Below are positions 39,220-49,299 of a DNA stretch of 64,000 nucleotides, piece by piece. This stretch comes from JANQNX01 sp965601665 (lineage in GTDB: Bacteria; Pseudomonadota; Gammaproteobacteria; Eutrophobiales; Eutrophobiaceae): assembly GCA_965601665.1 (NCBI GenBank), contig OZ271833.1, positions 2,294,001 through 2,358,000 on the forward strand, written 5' to 3'. How positions within the stretch are numbered: position 1 is the first letter of the stretch; each line of letters starts with the position of its first letter. The translations under genes and the position numbers were made by a program. The notes beneath the pieces were generated by a model. The model saw only the letters and a program-made list of their open reading frames with translations. It was not told the DNA's origin and searched no databases.

Positions 39220-39813
39220 TTACAACGAACCCTTGGTAGAAGGAATACTGCCTTCCTGACGTGGATCGATTTCTACGGCTGCGCGCAGTGCACGTCCAAA
39301 CGCCTTAAAGATAGTTTCGGCGATATGGTGTGCATTACGGCCACGTATGTTGTCGATATGAACAGTTAGCATCGCGTGGTTGACCAGACCCTGGAAAAAC
39401 TCGTAAAAAAGGTCAACGTCGAAATCACCGACACGGGCACGTGGGTAATCAGCATGGTACTCAAGGCCAGGACGACCAGAGCAATCAATAACGACACGCG
39501 ATAGTGCTTCGTCCAGTGGTACATAGGCATGGGCATAACGGCGTATGCCTTTCTTGTCGCCTAATGCTTTCGTCAGTGCCTGTCCGAGCGTAATGCCGAC
39601 ATCTTCAACAGTGTGGTGCGCGTCAATTTCAAGATCGCCGGTTGCTTTGATAGTAAGGTCGAGCATGCCGTGCCTGGCTATTTGATCAAGCATGTGCTCA
39701 AGGAATGGCAGGCCTATTGAAAGATCAGACTTGCCTTTACCATCAAGGTTTAACGAAACCTGTATTTGTGTTTCTTTCGTGTCGCGATTGACGCTCACGC
39801 TGCGTTTAGTCAT
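39220..39813 (-). CDS. hisB: Imidazoleglycerol-phosphate dehydratase (HisB)
   Basis: HisB dehydrates imidazole glycerol phosphate in histidine synthesis. The 197-residue monofunctional enzyme has the two metal-binding histidine motifs: [13 protein letters not shown] and [18 protein letters not shown]. The frame runs upstream to 40047 across the start of hemF, but the start at 39813 ([14 protein letters not shown]) is the family N-terminus. Divergent from hemF. Confidence 0.96.
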   Translation of the reverse strand: MTKRSVSVNRDTKETQIQVSLNLDGKGKSDLSIGLPFLEHMLDQIARHGMLDLTIKATGDLEIDAHHTVEDVGITLGQALTKALGDKKGIRRYAHAYVPLDEALSRVVIDCSGRPGLEYHADYPRARVGDFDVDLFYEFFQGLVNHAMLTVHIDNIRGRNAHHIAETIFKAFGRALRAAVEIDPRQEGSIPSTKGSL

Positions 39814-39883
39814 TTTGAATACCCTGATATAGAAGCGTGATAGGATACCCTCTACTGTAATGATTACCAACACAGAACGATAA

Positions 39884-40964
<1,081 letters not shown>

Positions 40965-40968
<4 letters not shown>

Positions 40969-41402
40969 GCCTGTAGCCAGAAGGTGACAGGCCCGTCATT
41001 GACCAGGTGTACCTGCATATCAGCACCAAAGGCCCCGCTAAATGTGTGTTGATAATTATTGTCGGCATGGTCAACCAGGTAATCGTAGATTTTTTTTCCA
41101 TGTTCTGGACTGGCGCCATTGGAAAAGCTAGGACGTAGCCCCTTCCGGGTCTCGGCCACCAGCGTAAACTGCGGTACCAGTAACAGGCCGCCTGCTACAT
41201 CGATCAGCGAAAGGTTCATTTTGCCTGTGTTATCTGGAAAGACGCGATAGTTAACCAGTTTATCGAACAGTCGACTTGCGTTATCTGCCGAGTCGTCTTG
41301 CTCTACCCCGACCAGCACCATGATGCCGCGCTCAATTGCCGCAATGGTCTCATCGCTGATGACAACAGACGCAGATGAAACGCGCTGTAACAACCCGATC
41401 AT
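40965..41402 (-). CDS. dtd: D-aminoacyl-tRNA deacylase (Dtd)
   Basis: Dtd hydrolyses D-amino acids wrongly attached to tRNA. The 145-residue protein begins MIGLLQRVSSASVVI and has the two active-site motifs LLVPQFTLVA (SQxxL type) and NDGPVTFWLQ (the cross-subunit Gly-cis-Pro motif). It lies 19 bases after a small membrane-protein gene on the same strand. Confidence 0.95.
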
Positions 41403-41421
41403 GACATGCCGGGCAGAGGGA

Positions 41422-41574
41422 TTAGATTATCTTGAGGAAGTCGAGAATATTGACTGCAAAAATAGCGACGGCCGCGACCAGTACAACCCAGTCCATGTTC
41501 CTGCGTGCCAGGAAACCGGTGAAGTGCAGTATCAGTACGACGACAGATAAGACATATACAATATAGAACAGCAT
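41422..41574 (-). CDS. Small membrane protein upstream of dtd
   Basis: A 50-residue frame with a strong Shine-Dalgarno (TAGGGG, 7 bases before the ATG). The protein has two hydrophobic stretches, about residues 2-17 (LFYIVYVLSVVVLILH) and 29-46 (WVVLVAAVAIFAVNIL), with a basic turn LARRNMD. It ends 19 bases before dtd, so the two are probably co-transcribed. Family not recognised. The ribosome-binding site makes this a more convincing small gene than most. Confidence 0.65.
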   Translation of the reverse strand: MLFYIVYVLSVVVLILHFTGFLARRNMDWVVLVAAVAIFAVNILDFLKII

Positions 41575-41678
41575 GGATGGACCCCTATAAGTGCCGGTTC
41601 AGTTGTTTTTTCATATTCTAATCGAATTTTCCGTATTTACGCCAATAATATCCGCTAAATTATTGTAAATACTTGGAA

Positions 41679-42332
41679 TTAAAGGGTTTCAATCCCGTTT
41701 TTTCCAGCCATCAGCACAATATCCGCGGGCCTGCGGGCAAACAGACCGTTGGTAACAACGCCCACTATCTGGTTGAGTTTTGTTTCCAGTTCCGGCGGGT
41801 TCGCAATCTTCAGGTTGTATACATCGAGGATGATATTGCCGTTATCAGTGGTGAACCCCTCACGCAGGATGGGCTGTCCGCCCAGCTTGGTGATCTCTCT
41901 CGCCACATAGCTTTGCGCCATCGGGATGACCTCTACAGGTAACGGAAATGCCCCCAGCATCGATACCAGTTTGCTGTCATCGATGATGCAGACAAATTTC
42001 TTGCTGGCTGCGGCCACAATCTTCTCCCGGGTTAATGCGCCACCGCCACCCTTTACCAGGTAGCGATGGCGCGTGGATTCATCGGCGCCGTCAACATAAA
42101 CCGGAATATCTATCACGCTGTTCAGCGACACGACCGGAATCCCGTGTTCTTTTAGTAACTTTTCACTGGCGACTGAACTCGATACTGCGCCGTCAATGCG
42201 TGCCTTTATGCCCGCAAGTTCTTCAATAAAAAAATTGACGGTACTGCCTGTGCCGACACCAACTATCGTGTCGTCCTCAATAAACTTGATAGCGGCCCTG
42301 GCGGCCTCTTTCTTTCTCTCGTCCTGTGACAT
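41679..42332 (-). CDS. rpiA: Ribose-5-phosphate isomerase A (RpiA)
   Basis: RpiA interconverts ribose 5-phosphate and ribulose 5-phosphate in the pentose phosphate pathway. The 217-residue protein has [16 protein letters not shown], the active-site DGADEST and [14 protein letters not shown]. It is divergent from ilvA with only about 50 bases between the starts, an arrangement common in gammaproteobacteria. Confidence 0.97.
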   Translation of the reverse strand: MSQDERKKEAARAAIKFIEDDTIVGVGTGSTVNFFIEELAGIKARIDGAVSSSVASEKLLKEHGIPVVSLNSVIDIPVYVDGADESTRHRYLVKGGGGALTREKIVAAASKKFVCIIDDSKLVSMLGAFPLPVEVIPMAQSYVAREITKLGGQPILREGFTTDNGNIILDVYNLKIANPPELETKLNQIVGVVTNGLFARRPADIVLMAGKNGIETL

Positions 42333-42381
42333 GGTCTGGCTCCATACAGGTAATGTTCATGCTTTTGTTAAATGTTATCTT

Positions 42382-43908
42382 ATGCCGATGTTTGATGAAT
42401 ACAAGAAGTTGATCGACGAGGCCAGCCATCGCATTTACGCTGTGGCAAAACGTACTGACCTGGATTTTGCGCCGCTTATCAGTGACCGACTGCAAAACAG
42501 GGTCTGGCTAAAGCGCGAGGACCAGCAACCCGTTTTTTCTTACAAGCTTCGCGGTGCGTATAACATGATGGCAGCGCTATCGGATGCACAGAGGCGTGCC
42601 GGTGTTATTGCTGCCTCTGCTGGTAACCACGCACAAGGCGTTGCGCTGGCAGCCATGCATATGCAAACAACTGCCATCATCGTAATGCCAAAAACAACGC
42701 CAGAGATTAAGGTAGCCGCGGTCAGGCGTATGCAAGGCGAAGTCATTTTGCATGGGAATAATTACGATGATGCGCGTGAGCATGCCCTGAAGCTGGCCCA
42801 AGAAAAACAAATGACCTACATACCGCCCTACGACCATCCTCTGGTCATCGCCGGGCAGGCAACCGTTGGCGTGGAATTACTGGAGCAGCTGCGTGAACGG
42901 CCTGAGTACATCTTTGTACCGGTTGGTGGCGGTGGGTTGATAGCGGGTATCGCCGCGTACGTGAAAGAGTTACACCCGGAGATCAGGATCATTGGCGTAG
43001 AGCCAGACGAGGCACCCTGTATGCATGCTGCCTTGCAAGCTGGCGAGCGCGTTGTGCTTGAAAAAATCGGTATCTTCGCTGACGGTGCAGCTGTCAAGCA
43101 GGCCGGTGAAGAGAATTATCGTATTACCCGGGAACTGGTTGATGAAATTTTGCTGGTTACTATTGATGAGATCTGTGCTGCCGTCAAAGATATCTTTGAA
43201 GATACCCGTTCCATCCCTGAACCTGCGGGTGCGCTTGCACTGGCTGGACTAAAGCAATATGTTGCCCGCGAAAAAATCACGGACAAGAAAATAGTCAGTA
43301 TTTTCAGTGGCGCGAACGTGAACTTTGATCGGCTGCGCCATATCGCCGAGTTGTCAGCGCTGGGCGAACAACGCGAGGCATTGATTGCAATCCAGATCCC
43401 CGAACGGCCGGGCAGTTTCAAGCGGCTATGTCACGATCTCGGGCCGCGATTGATTACCGAGTTTAACTATCGCTATGCAGATGATAGCGATGCACAGGTG
43501 TTTGCCGGCGTGCAGCTTAAACATGGCGTTGAAGAAAAGGAAAACCTGCTGCAGCATCTGCAGGACAAGGGTTATCAGGTCACTGATCTGAGTAATGACG
43601 TTATTGCAAAGATGCATATACGTTATATGGTGGGTGGTCATGCGCCGCAGGCAGAGAATGAAGTAATCTACCGTTTCGAGTTCCCCGAGCGTTCTGGCGC
43701 GTTATTGCATTTTCTCACTCAGCTGGGCGAACGTTTCAACATCAGCCTGTTTCATTATCGAAACCATGGCGCAGCCTATGGTCGAGTCCTGATGGGGTTC
43801 CAGGTAAGCCAACAACACGCTGTCGAGTTTCAACAGTTCCTGGACCAATTGGGCATGTTGTACTGGGCCGAATCGGAAAATCCGGCGTATAAGCTGTTCC
43901 TGTCCTGA
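42382..43908 (+). CDS. ilvA: Threonine deaminase (IlvA)
   Basis: IlvA is a PLP enzyme that deaminates threonine to 2-oxobutanoate, the first step of isoleucine synthesis. The 508-residue biosynthetic form has the PLP lysine in VFSYKLRGAYN, SAGNHAQGVALAA, the phosphate-binding VPVGGGGLIAGIA, and two C-terminal ACT-like regulatory domains (from about residue 325) that bind isoleucine. The frame extends upstream antisense to rpiA, but the start at 42382 or the second ATG at 42388 is right by comparison. Confidence 0.95.
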   Translation: MPMFDEYKKLIDEASHRIYAVAKRTDLDFAPLISDRLQNRVWLKREDQQPVFSYKLRGAYNMMAALSDAQRRAGVIAASAGNHAQGVALAAMHMQTTAIIVMPKTTPEIKVAAVRRMQGEVILHGNNYDDAREHALKLAQEKQMTYIPPYDHPLVIAGQATVGVELLEQLRERPEYIFVPVGGGGLIAGIAAYVKELHPEIRIIGVEPDEAPCMHAALQAGERVVLEKIGIFADGAAVKQAGEENYRITRELVDEILLVTIDEICAAVKDIFEDTRSIPEPAGALALAGLKQYVAREKITDKKIVSIFSGANVNFDRLRHIAELSALGEQREALIAIQIPERPGSFKRLCHDLGPRLITEFNYRYADDSDAQVFAGVQLKHGVEEKENLLQHLQDKGYQVTDLSNDVIAKMHIRYMVGGHAPQAENEVIYRFEFPERSGALLHFLTQLGERFNISLFHYRNHGAAYGRVLMGFQVSQQHAVEFQQFLDQLGMLYWAESENPAYKLFLS

Positions 43909-43989
43909 CAACATTAACGCTTATTGATAGCGGTTGCTTGCCCTTGTTCGCTTGCTCCATAATCCGCCGCTTTTTACGAGCACAACACA

Positions 43990-44898
43990 ATGTGGTTTAA
44001 GAATCTTCGCATCTATCGTTTTACCCAGGATACCGATTTATCCGTCGAGACATTGCAATCTGCATTGGCTGAACAGGCGTTCAAGCCATGTACCAGCATG
44101 GATTTTTCTCGCATCGGCTGGGTATCGCCACTCGGTCGCGATAGTGACATGCTCGTTCATACAGTCGCTGGATTCAGCATGCTATGCGCACGAAAACAGG
44201 AAAAAATATTACCACCCGCTGCCATTAATGAGCTGGTAGAGGAAAAGGCGGCCGACTTTGAAGCTGCCCAGACGCGCAAGATGTATCGCAAGGAAAAACG
44301 TACGCTCAAGGAAGACGTTGTCCATACCCTGCTGCCCAGGGCGCTAACACGTTCATCACTTGTTTATGCGTATATCGATGAGAAACAGAAATTGCTTGTC
44401 ATCGATACGGCCAGCAGCAACCGCGCCGAGGAATTCATGGAGCACCTGCGGGCAACGCTGGGCAGTTTGCCTGTTGTACCCCTTGCCTGTCATGGTGATG
44501 CGGCAAACATCATGACCCACTGGTTGAAAGACGGTTTGCCAGATCACTTTATGCTCGACAACGAATGTGAACTACAAAACCCGCGTGAGAGTAAGAATAT
44601 TGTCCGTTGCAAGAACCAGGAACTGGAAAGTACTGAAATAAGCAGCCATTTGAAGGCCGGCAAGCGCGTCGTGCAACTGGCTCTGTTATGGCGAGATGCG
44701 ATCCGTTTTATACTCAATGAAGATATGACCATAAAGCGGCTGCGTTTTGAAGATATCGTGCAGGAGCAGGCTGAAACAGAGGCCGCCGATCGTGTTAGCC
44801 AGTTTGACCAGGATTTTGCGGTAATGAGTATGCAGCTACAGCAACTGCTCAAGGAGTTAATCAAGCAGTTTGGCGGTATTGAAAAAGACCGGCGTTAG
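43990..44898 (+). CDS. rdgC: Recombination-associated protein RdgC
   Basis: RdgC is a ring-shaped DNA-binding protein that limits RecA activity. The 302-residue protein begins MWFKNLRIYRFTQD and contains GWVSPLGRDSD and the LLPRALTRSSLVYAYID segment typical of the family. The short maf gene begins 4 bases after its stop. Confidence 0.95.
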   Translation: MWFKNLRIYRFTQDTDLSVETLQSALAEQAFKPCTSMDFSRIGWVSPLGRDSDMLVHTVAGFSMLCARKQEKILPPAAINELVEEKAADFEAAQTRKMYRKEKRTLKEDVVHTLLPRALTRSSLVYAYIDEKQKLLVIDTASSNRAEEFMEHLRATLGSLPVVPLACHGDAANIMTHWLKDGLPDHFMLDNECELQNPRESKNIVRCKNQELESTEISSHLKAGKRVVQLALLWRDAIRFILNEDMTIKRLRFEDIVQEQAETEAADRVSQFDQDFAVMSMQLQQLLKELIKQFGGIEKDRR

Positions 44899-44902
44899 CA
44901 GC

Positions 44903-45457
44903 ATGAAAATTTACCTTGCATCACGTTCACCCAGGCGGCGCGAGTTGCTAGAGCAGATCGGCATTGACTATGAGCTGGTTGATGTCGAGGTTAATGAAGA
45001 CTGGGACGGGCAGGAGCTTGCTGAAGACTATGTGTGCCGGGTTTCCCGCGAAAAAGCCCAGGCCGGTGTCGCCATGGTTTCGCCAGATGTGCCGTTGCTG
45101 GCTGCCGATACCGCCGTCGTGCTGGATGGCGAAATCCTTGGTAAGGCTGATACCCCAACGATGGCGACAGATATGCTAACGCGTCTGTCTGGCAAGACCC
45201 ACCGTGTACTGTCGGCGGTTACCGTGGTGAGCGGGCCAGCCCGAACACAAATAAGCGAAAGCCAGGTGTCGTTTCGACCATTAACGGCCGAAGAGATCGC
45301 TACCTACGTCAACACCGGGGAACCGCTAGGCAAAGCCGGCGGCTATGGGATACAGGGTTATGCCGCGGCATTTATAGAGAAGCTTGTTGGCAGTTATAGT
45401 GGTGTTATGGGATTACCGCTTTACGAGACCTATGAGTTACTTAATCCACCGAGATAG
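44903..45457 (+). CDS. Maf-like nucleotide pyrophosphatase
   Basis: A Maf-family pyrophosphatase of 184 residues that hydrolyses non-canonical or canonical nucleoside triphosphates (dTTP/UTP in the YhdE branch). It has the N-terminal LASRSPRRRELLEQIG, the ADTAVVLDGEILGKA segment and GGYGIQGYAAAFIEKLVGSYSGVMGLPL. The start at 44903 (MKIYLASRSPR) matches the family. The 3' end overlaps the convergent secreted-protein gene by 28 bp. Confidence 0.92.
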   Translation: MKIYLASRSPRRRELLEQIGIDYELVDVEVNEDWDGQELAEDYVCRVSREKAQAGVAMVSPDVPLLAADTAVVLDGEILGKADTPTMATDMLTRLSGKTHRVLSAVTVVSGPARTQISESQVSFRPLTAEEIATYVNTGEPLGKAGGYGIQGYAAAFIEKLVGSYSGVMGLPLYETYELLNPPR

Positions 45458-45930
45458 TTACGCATGCAATAGCCGTAGTAGTGGTCAACAATATAGTAAT
45501 AGATAGCCGACCAGTCCGGTCGTTGTTCGCTATCAGTTGGCCAAACCAGCTTACGGTTACGCCAGTGATCATGAAAATGACCTGCGCACATCATGAGGCC
45601 CTGTTCACCAATCGTTTGCTTGACGCCGGATTGCTCTTCAGCGGCAAAAAAGTCCTGCATAACTTCAGGGTATGCCAGTTCGAGTTCGGGTTTATTATTC
45701 GTTTCATACCTGTCACGATCTACTTGCCTGGCAAACGCCTCACCCAGCGCCTCTATACGTTTGGCCTGCGCGTCGGCTTCCTGCATGACCTCTGCCCGCT
45801 CGCAGCTTGATTGCTTGCCGGCTTCACACTGGCGCTGATGAAATTCCAGAATTGACTCGCCCATCAAGGCGGGTGCCGCCGCAATCATAAGCGCTAACGT
45901 AAACAGCTGAAAAAATGAATTGTTAGTCAT
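45430..45930 (-). CDS. Hypothetical secreted protein
   Basis: A 166-residue protein with a signal peptide (cleavage predicted near ALMGES, about residue 23) and a helical, charged middle section. Five cysteines are visible, among them CEAGKQSSCERAE and the C-terminal YYGYCMRN, which could form disulfides. No family is recognised. It is monocistronic and convergent with maf, the 3' ends overlapping by 28 bp. Confidence 0.7.
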   Translation of the reverse strand: MTNNSFFQLFTLALMIAAAPALMGESILEFHQRQCEAGKQSSCERAEVMQEADAQAKRIEALGEAFARQVDRDRYETNNKPELELAYPEVMQDFFAAEEQSGVKQTIGEQGLMMCAGHFHDHWRNRKLVWPTDSEQRPDWSAIYYYIVDHYYGYCMRNYLGGLSNS

Positions 45931-46113
45931 AATCAGATCAAATCTCAGGTCTGGTCATTAATCATAATAAAATGCCGGTTTGGTGCGGCAATTACCCCGC
46001 TCGGCTTTACAGTCAGGGCCGAACTCGGTATAAAACGCCCGGGGAGTTATATTATAACGAAATATCAGCACTGCCCTCCGAATTACATTCTTTAATCAAG
46101 AGGAATTTTGGAT

Positions 46114-48129
46114 ATGTCCAATGCATTTCTGCCCATTGGTTTGGGCGTATTTGGCCTGCTTGCGGCCATCTTTGTATTCGCCATGGTGAAAAAATCATCT
46201 GCCGGAGAGGGCCGCGTCAGGGAGATTTCTGACGAAATTCACCTCGGGGCCATGGTATTCATGAAAAGCGAGTATAAGCGTCTCGCTGTTTTCTGCGTGA
46301 TTTGTATCGTTGCGATTGCCTTTTCCGAGCTTGGCATCAATACCGCACTGGCCTTTTTACTGGGCGCTATTTGCTCTGGTACGGCCGGTTACTGGGGAAT
46401 GTACACGGCGACCCATGCCAACGTAAGGACTGCGGTTGCAGCCAACCAAAAAGGGGCGGCTGCAGCACTGGACGTGGCATTCTTCGGCGGCTCCATCATG
46501 GGGCTCACCGTCGCGGCCATGGGCCTGCTGGGTATTGGAATCCTGTATTACTTTTTTGCTGGTGATACCCATACTATTCACGCTATCGAGGGGTTTGCCA
46601 TGGGCGCATCCTCGGTGGCACTGTTTTCACGTGTTGGCGGCGGTATTTTCACCAAGAGCGCCGACGTGGGTGCTGACCTGGTTGGTAAGGTCGAGGCCGG
46701 TATTCCTGAAGATGATCCTCGTAACCCGGGTGTCATCGCAGATAACGTAGGCGACAACGTGGGTGACGTTGCCGGTATGGGTTCAGATATTTTCGAGTCG
46801 TACTGTGGATCGATGATCGCGACCATCGCCCTGGCCTCCACGATGGCGGCAACCGAAATTTTTGACCTGGCTCCTGATGGTGGCGTGGATGTGTTGATGT
46901 TCATGCCGTTGGCATTGGCCTCGGTCGGTTTATTGTGTTCAATGCTGGGCATTTACGCAGTGAAATTGTTTTCATCAAAAAGTCCTGAAACAGCGCTTCG
47001 TATAGGTACCATGGGCTCATCCGTCATCTTTATTATTGCTGCCTTTTTCCTCATTAATGCGTTAGGTGCAGCAACCAACGTCTGGGTAGCTGTGCTTACC
47101 GGGGCCGTAGGCGGCATCATCGTTGGACTTGTGACCGAGTATTACACCGGTGGCGCACCCGTGCGCAAAATTGCCAAGGGCGGTGAAACCGGACCTGCTA
47201 CCATCATGATTACCGGGCTGGCGACAGGCATGCAATCTGTGGCCGTTCCGATCGTGACTATTTGCGCCATCATTTATACGGCCAGCCATTTCGCCGGTCT
47301 TTATGGCGTAGGCATTGCGGCGGTAGGCATGTTAAGTACCGTGGGTATCACCATGGCTATCGATGCCTATGGACCGGTTGCCGATAACGCAGGCGGCATT
47401 GCCGAGATGGCGGAAATGGGTCCTGAAACCCGTAAGATTACCGACTCGCTGGACGAGGTTGGCAATACCACGGCGGCAATTGGTAAAGGCTTCGCTATCA
47501 GCGCCGCGGCACTGGCGGCGCTGGCCCTGATTAGCGCCTATATTGAAAAGGTGTCTGCCGGCCAGGAAGATTTCTTACTGCAAATCAATGACCCGCTGGT
47601 GCTTAGTGGTATGTTCCTGGGTGGCATTTTCCCGTTCCTGGTAAGCGCCATGACCATGACCGCTGTGGGTGATGCGGCCTTCGACATGATTAAAGAGATA
47701 CGTCGGCAGTTCAAGGAGATCCCGGGCCTGATGGAAGGTACCGGTAAACCTGATACCGCCCGCTGTGTTGATATCGCCACGGCGGCCGCGCTGAAACGTA
47801 TGATCCTGCCGGGTTCACTCGCTGTTCTGGCCCCGGTTATCGTCGGCTTTTTACTGGGACCCAAAGCGTTGGGCGGCATGCTTGGGGGCGCGCTGATTTG
47901 CTGCGTTACCATGGCCTTGATGATGGCGAACTCCGGCGGCGCCTGGGATAACGCCAAGAAATACGTCGAGCAGGGTAACCTGGGTGGCAAAGGCTCAGAA
48001 GTCCACAAGGCTGCCGTTGTCGGTGATACCGTTGGTGATCCGTTAAAAGATACCTCCGGCCCATCAATGAACATTCTCATCAACGTAATGGCAATTGTGA
48101 GCTTGGTGATTGCGCCACTGTTAGTCTAG
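46114..48129 (+). CDS. hppA: Membrane-bound pyrophosphatase (HppA)
   Basis: HppA couples hydrolysis of pyrophosphate to pumping of protons or sodium across the membrane. The 671-residue protein has 14-16 helices and the catalytic loops [41 protein letters not shown], and the C-terminal [15 protein letters not shown]. At the site that decides potassium dependence it has [10 protein letters not shown] (Ala and Gly rather than Lys and Thr), which fits the potassium-dependent subfamily. H+ versus Na+ is not settled by what I can see. Start at 46114 with AGAGGA upstream. Confidence 0.95.
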   Translation: MSNAFLPIGLGVFGLLAAIFVFAMVKKSSAGEGRVREISDEIHLGAMVFMKSEYKRLAVFCVICIVAIAFSELGINTALAFLLGAICSGTAGYWGMYTATHANVRTAVAANQKGAAAALDVAFFGGSIMGLTVAAMGLLGIGILYYFFAGDTHTIHAIEGFAMGASSVALFSRVGGGIFTKSADVGADLVGKVEAGIPEDDPRNPGVIADNVGDNVGDVAGMGSDIFESYCGSMIATIALASTMAATEIFDLAPDGGVDVLMFMPLALASVGLLCSMLGIYAVKLFSSKSPETALRIGTMGSSVIFIIAAFFLINALGAATNVWVAVLTGAVGGIIVGLVTEYYTGGAPVRKIAKGGETGPATIMITGLATGMQSVAVPIVTICAIIYTASHFAGLYGVGIAAVGMLSTVGITMAIDAYGPVADNAGGIAEMAEMGPETRKITDSLDEVGNTTAAIGKGFAISAAALAALALISAYIEKVSAGQEDFLLQINDPLVLSGMFLGGIFPFLVSAMTMTAVGDAAFDMIKEIRRQFKEIPGLMEGTGKPDTARCVDIATAAALKRMILPGSLAVLAPVIVGFLLGPKALGGMLGGALICCVTMALMMANSGGAWDNAKKYVEQGNLGGKGSEVHKAAVVGDTVGDPLKDTSGPSMNILINVMAIVSLVIAPLLV

Positions 48130-48150
48130 AAAGTGCTTACACTTGTTATT

Positions 48151-48185
48151 AATAAAGCCGCACTAGTTGCGGCTTTATTGTTTTT
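48151..48185 (+). terminator. Intrinsic terminator after hppA
   Basis: A 12-bp stem (AATAAAGCCGCA at 48151-48162, TGCGGCTTTATT at 48168-48179) with loop CTAGT is followed by G and five T. It marks the end of hppA and of the conserved block. Confidence 0.9.
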
Positions 48186-48202
48186 ACTCGTTGTAAAATT
48201 AA

Positions 48203-48709
48203 ATGATGTCACACAACTCTGGATTTGCACCGATTGCCCGTAAAGATGCGCGGATATTGATCCTGGGTTCGATGCCGGGCGAGAAATCCCTGCAGGAGCG
48301 GCAATATTATGCACACCCACGCAATACCTTCTGGCCCATCATATGCAAGTTGTTTAATGCTCCGTTTGATCTCAGTTACGTAAAGCGTAAACAATTGTTA
48401 GTCGAGCATCATATTGCCTTGTGGGATGTACTACAAAGTTGTTACCGATCAGGCAGCCTGGATGCGGATATTGATCAAGACTCGATCAGTTGCAATGATT
48501 TTTATACCTTCCTGCAACGCCATAAAAATATAAGGCATGTATTTTTTAATGGTGGTGCTGCAGAGCAGTTATTCAACAAGCACGTGTTGAAAGATCTTGC
48601 GGAATCGAAACTGGTATACGCACGCTTGCCTTCAACCAGCCCGGCGCATGCGGCAATGACTATGGATGAAAAACTGTCAATCTGGAAAATAATTCAAAAA
48701 TTTATCTAA
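48203..48709 (+). CDS. DNA-deoxyinosine glycosylase (UDG superfamily)
   Basis: A 168-residue DNA-repair enzyme of the uracil-DNA glycosylase superfamily, nearest to the group that removes hypoxanthine from DNA. Motif 1 is LILGSMPGEKSL, followed by YYAHPRNTFWPIIC; the second active-site loop is RLPSTSPAHAAM. The gene stands alone. A short dispersed repeat starts about 10 bases after its stop. A plain uracil substrate cannot be excluded from sequence alone. Confidence 0.85.
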   Translation: MMSHNSGFAPIARKDARILILGSMPGEKSLQERQYYAHPRNTFWPIICKLFNAPFDLSYVKRKQLLVEHHIALWDVLQSCYRSGSLDADIDQDSISCNDFYTFLQRHKNIRHVFFNGGAAEQLFNKHVLKDLAESKLVYARLPSTSPAHAAMTMDEKLSIWKIIQKFI

Positions 48710-48718
48710 TGTCAACAA

Positions 48719-48738
48719 TCGGCCAGAAGCGGACATAA
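48719..48738 (-). repeat. Dispersed repeat, copy 1
   Basis: TCGGCCAGAAGCGGACATAA, the reverse orientation of the consensus ATGTCCGCTTTGGGTCGTT. It lies between the glycosylase stop and the stop of the next minus-strand frame. Confidence 0.7.
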
Positions 48739-48739
48739 A

Positions 48740-48949
48740 CTATCTATTACTTTTCTTCTTCATAAATATGAAAATATTACCCAGTACCACGCCAACTACC
48801 ACAAAAAATCCGCCAGTGTAAAAAAGGAAATATGGTGGTTCTATTTTAATTATTCCAATTAAACCTATAAAAATAGCAACCAATATAAATCCTATATAGC
48901 AGGATATTTTTGCTACAAGAAATATTTTACTCTTATCTTGCCCCATCAA
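48740..48949 (-). CDS. Small membrane protein flanked by inverted repeats
   Basis: A 69-residue protein with two hydrophobic helices (about residues 9-32 and 38-62), a polar N-terminus and a Lys-rich C-terminal tail (KKKSNR). It is very AT-rich compared with the genes before it. Dispersed repeat copies 1 and 2 lie immediately outside its two ends in opposite orientations, as if gene plus repeats were one inserted unit. No family recognised. Confidence 0.55.
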   Translation of the reverse strand: MMGQDKSKIFLVAKISCYIGFILVAIFIGLIGIIKIEPPYFLFYTGGFFVVVGVVLGNIFIFMKKKSNR

Positions 48950-48951
48950 TC

Positions 48952-48971
48952 ATGTCTGCTTTGGGTCGTTA
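48952..48971 (+). repeat. Dispersed repeat, copy 2
   Basis: ATGTCTGCTTTGGGTCGTTA, one of the closest copies to consensus. It starts 3 bases beyond the ATG of the small membrane protein. Confidence 0.75.
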
Positions 48972-49299
48972 GTTGAAAGTTATCAATGTATGAAATATCT
49001 GAAATTCTTCACTAAACGAGTCTAACCATGTTAATAATAGTCTATTTACCTGACTAATTAAAAAGTAATACTATTGAGTGAAGATTTACTATATCTAAAA
49101 ATATTAACCTAATTCATTTATAGGTTTATCTTGTTCTGTATATGGTTTATTGGCATTAATATTTTTACCATCAAATTTTTTATATTATGGATATATATTA
49201 TTAGTTGTTATGAAGCACTCAATAGTTGTAATTAAACTATAATATTTGCAATCAATAATCACTTAAACTAAGTCCTATAACACAATTAATTTCCACGTT
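48972..49299. other. AT-rich spacer before the flavoprotein gene
   Basis: About 330 bases of strongly AT-rich DNA with no open frame or RNA gene that I can support. Several TATAAT-like hexamers occur, but base composition alone would produce them. It must hold the promoter of the downstream two-gene unit. Confidence 0.5.

Noticed and set aside
42196..42381. 62-codon N-terminal extension of ilvA
   Set aside because: It is antisense to rpiA; the normal IlvA N-terminus begins at 42382.
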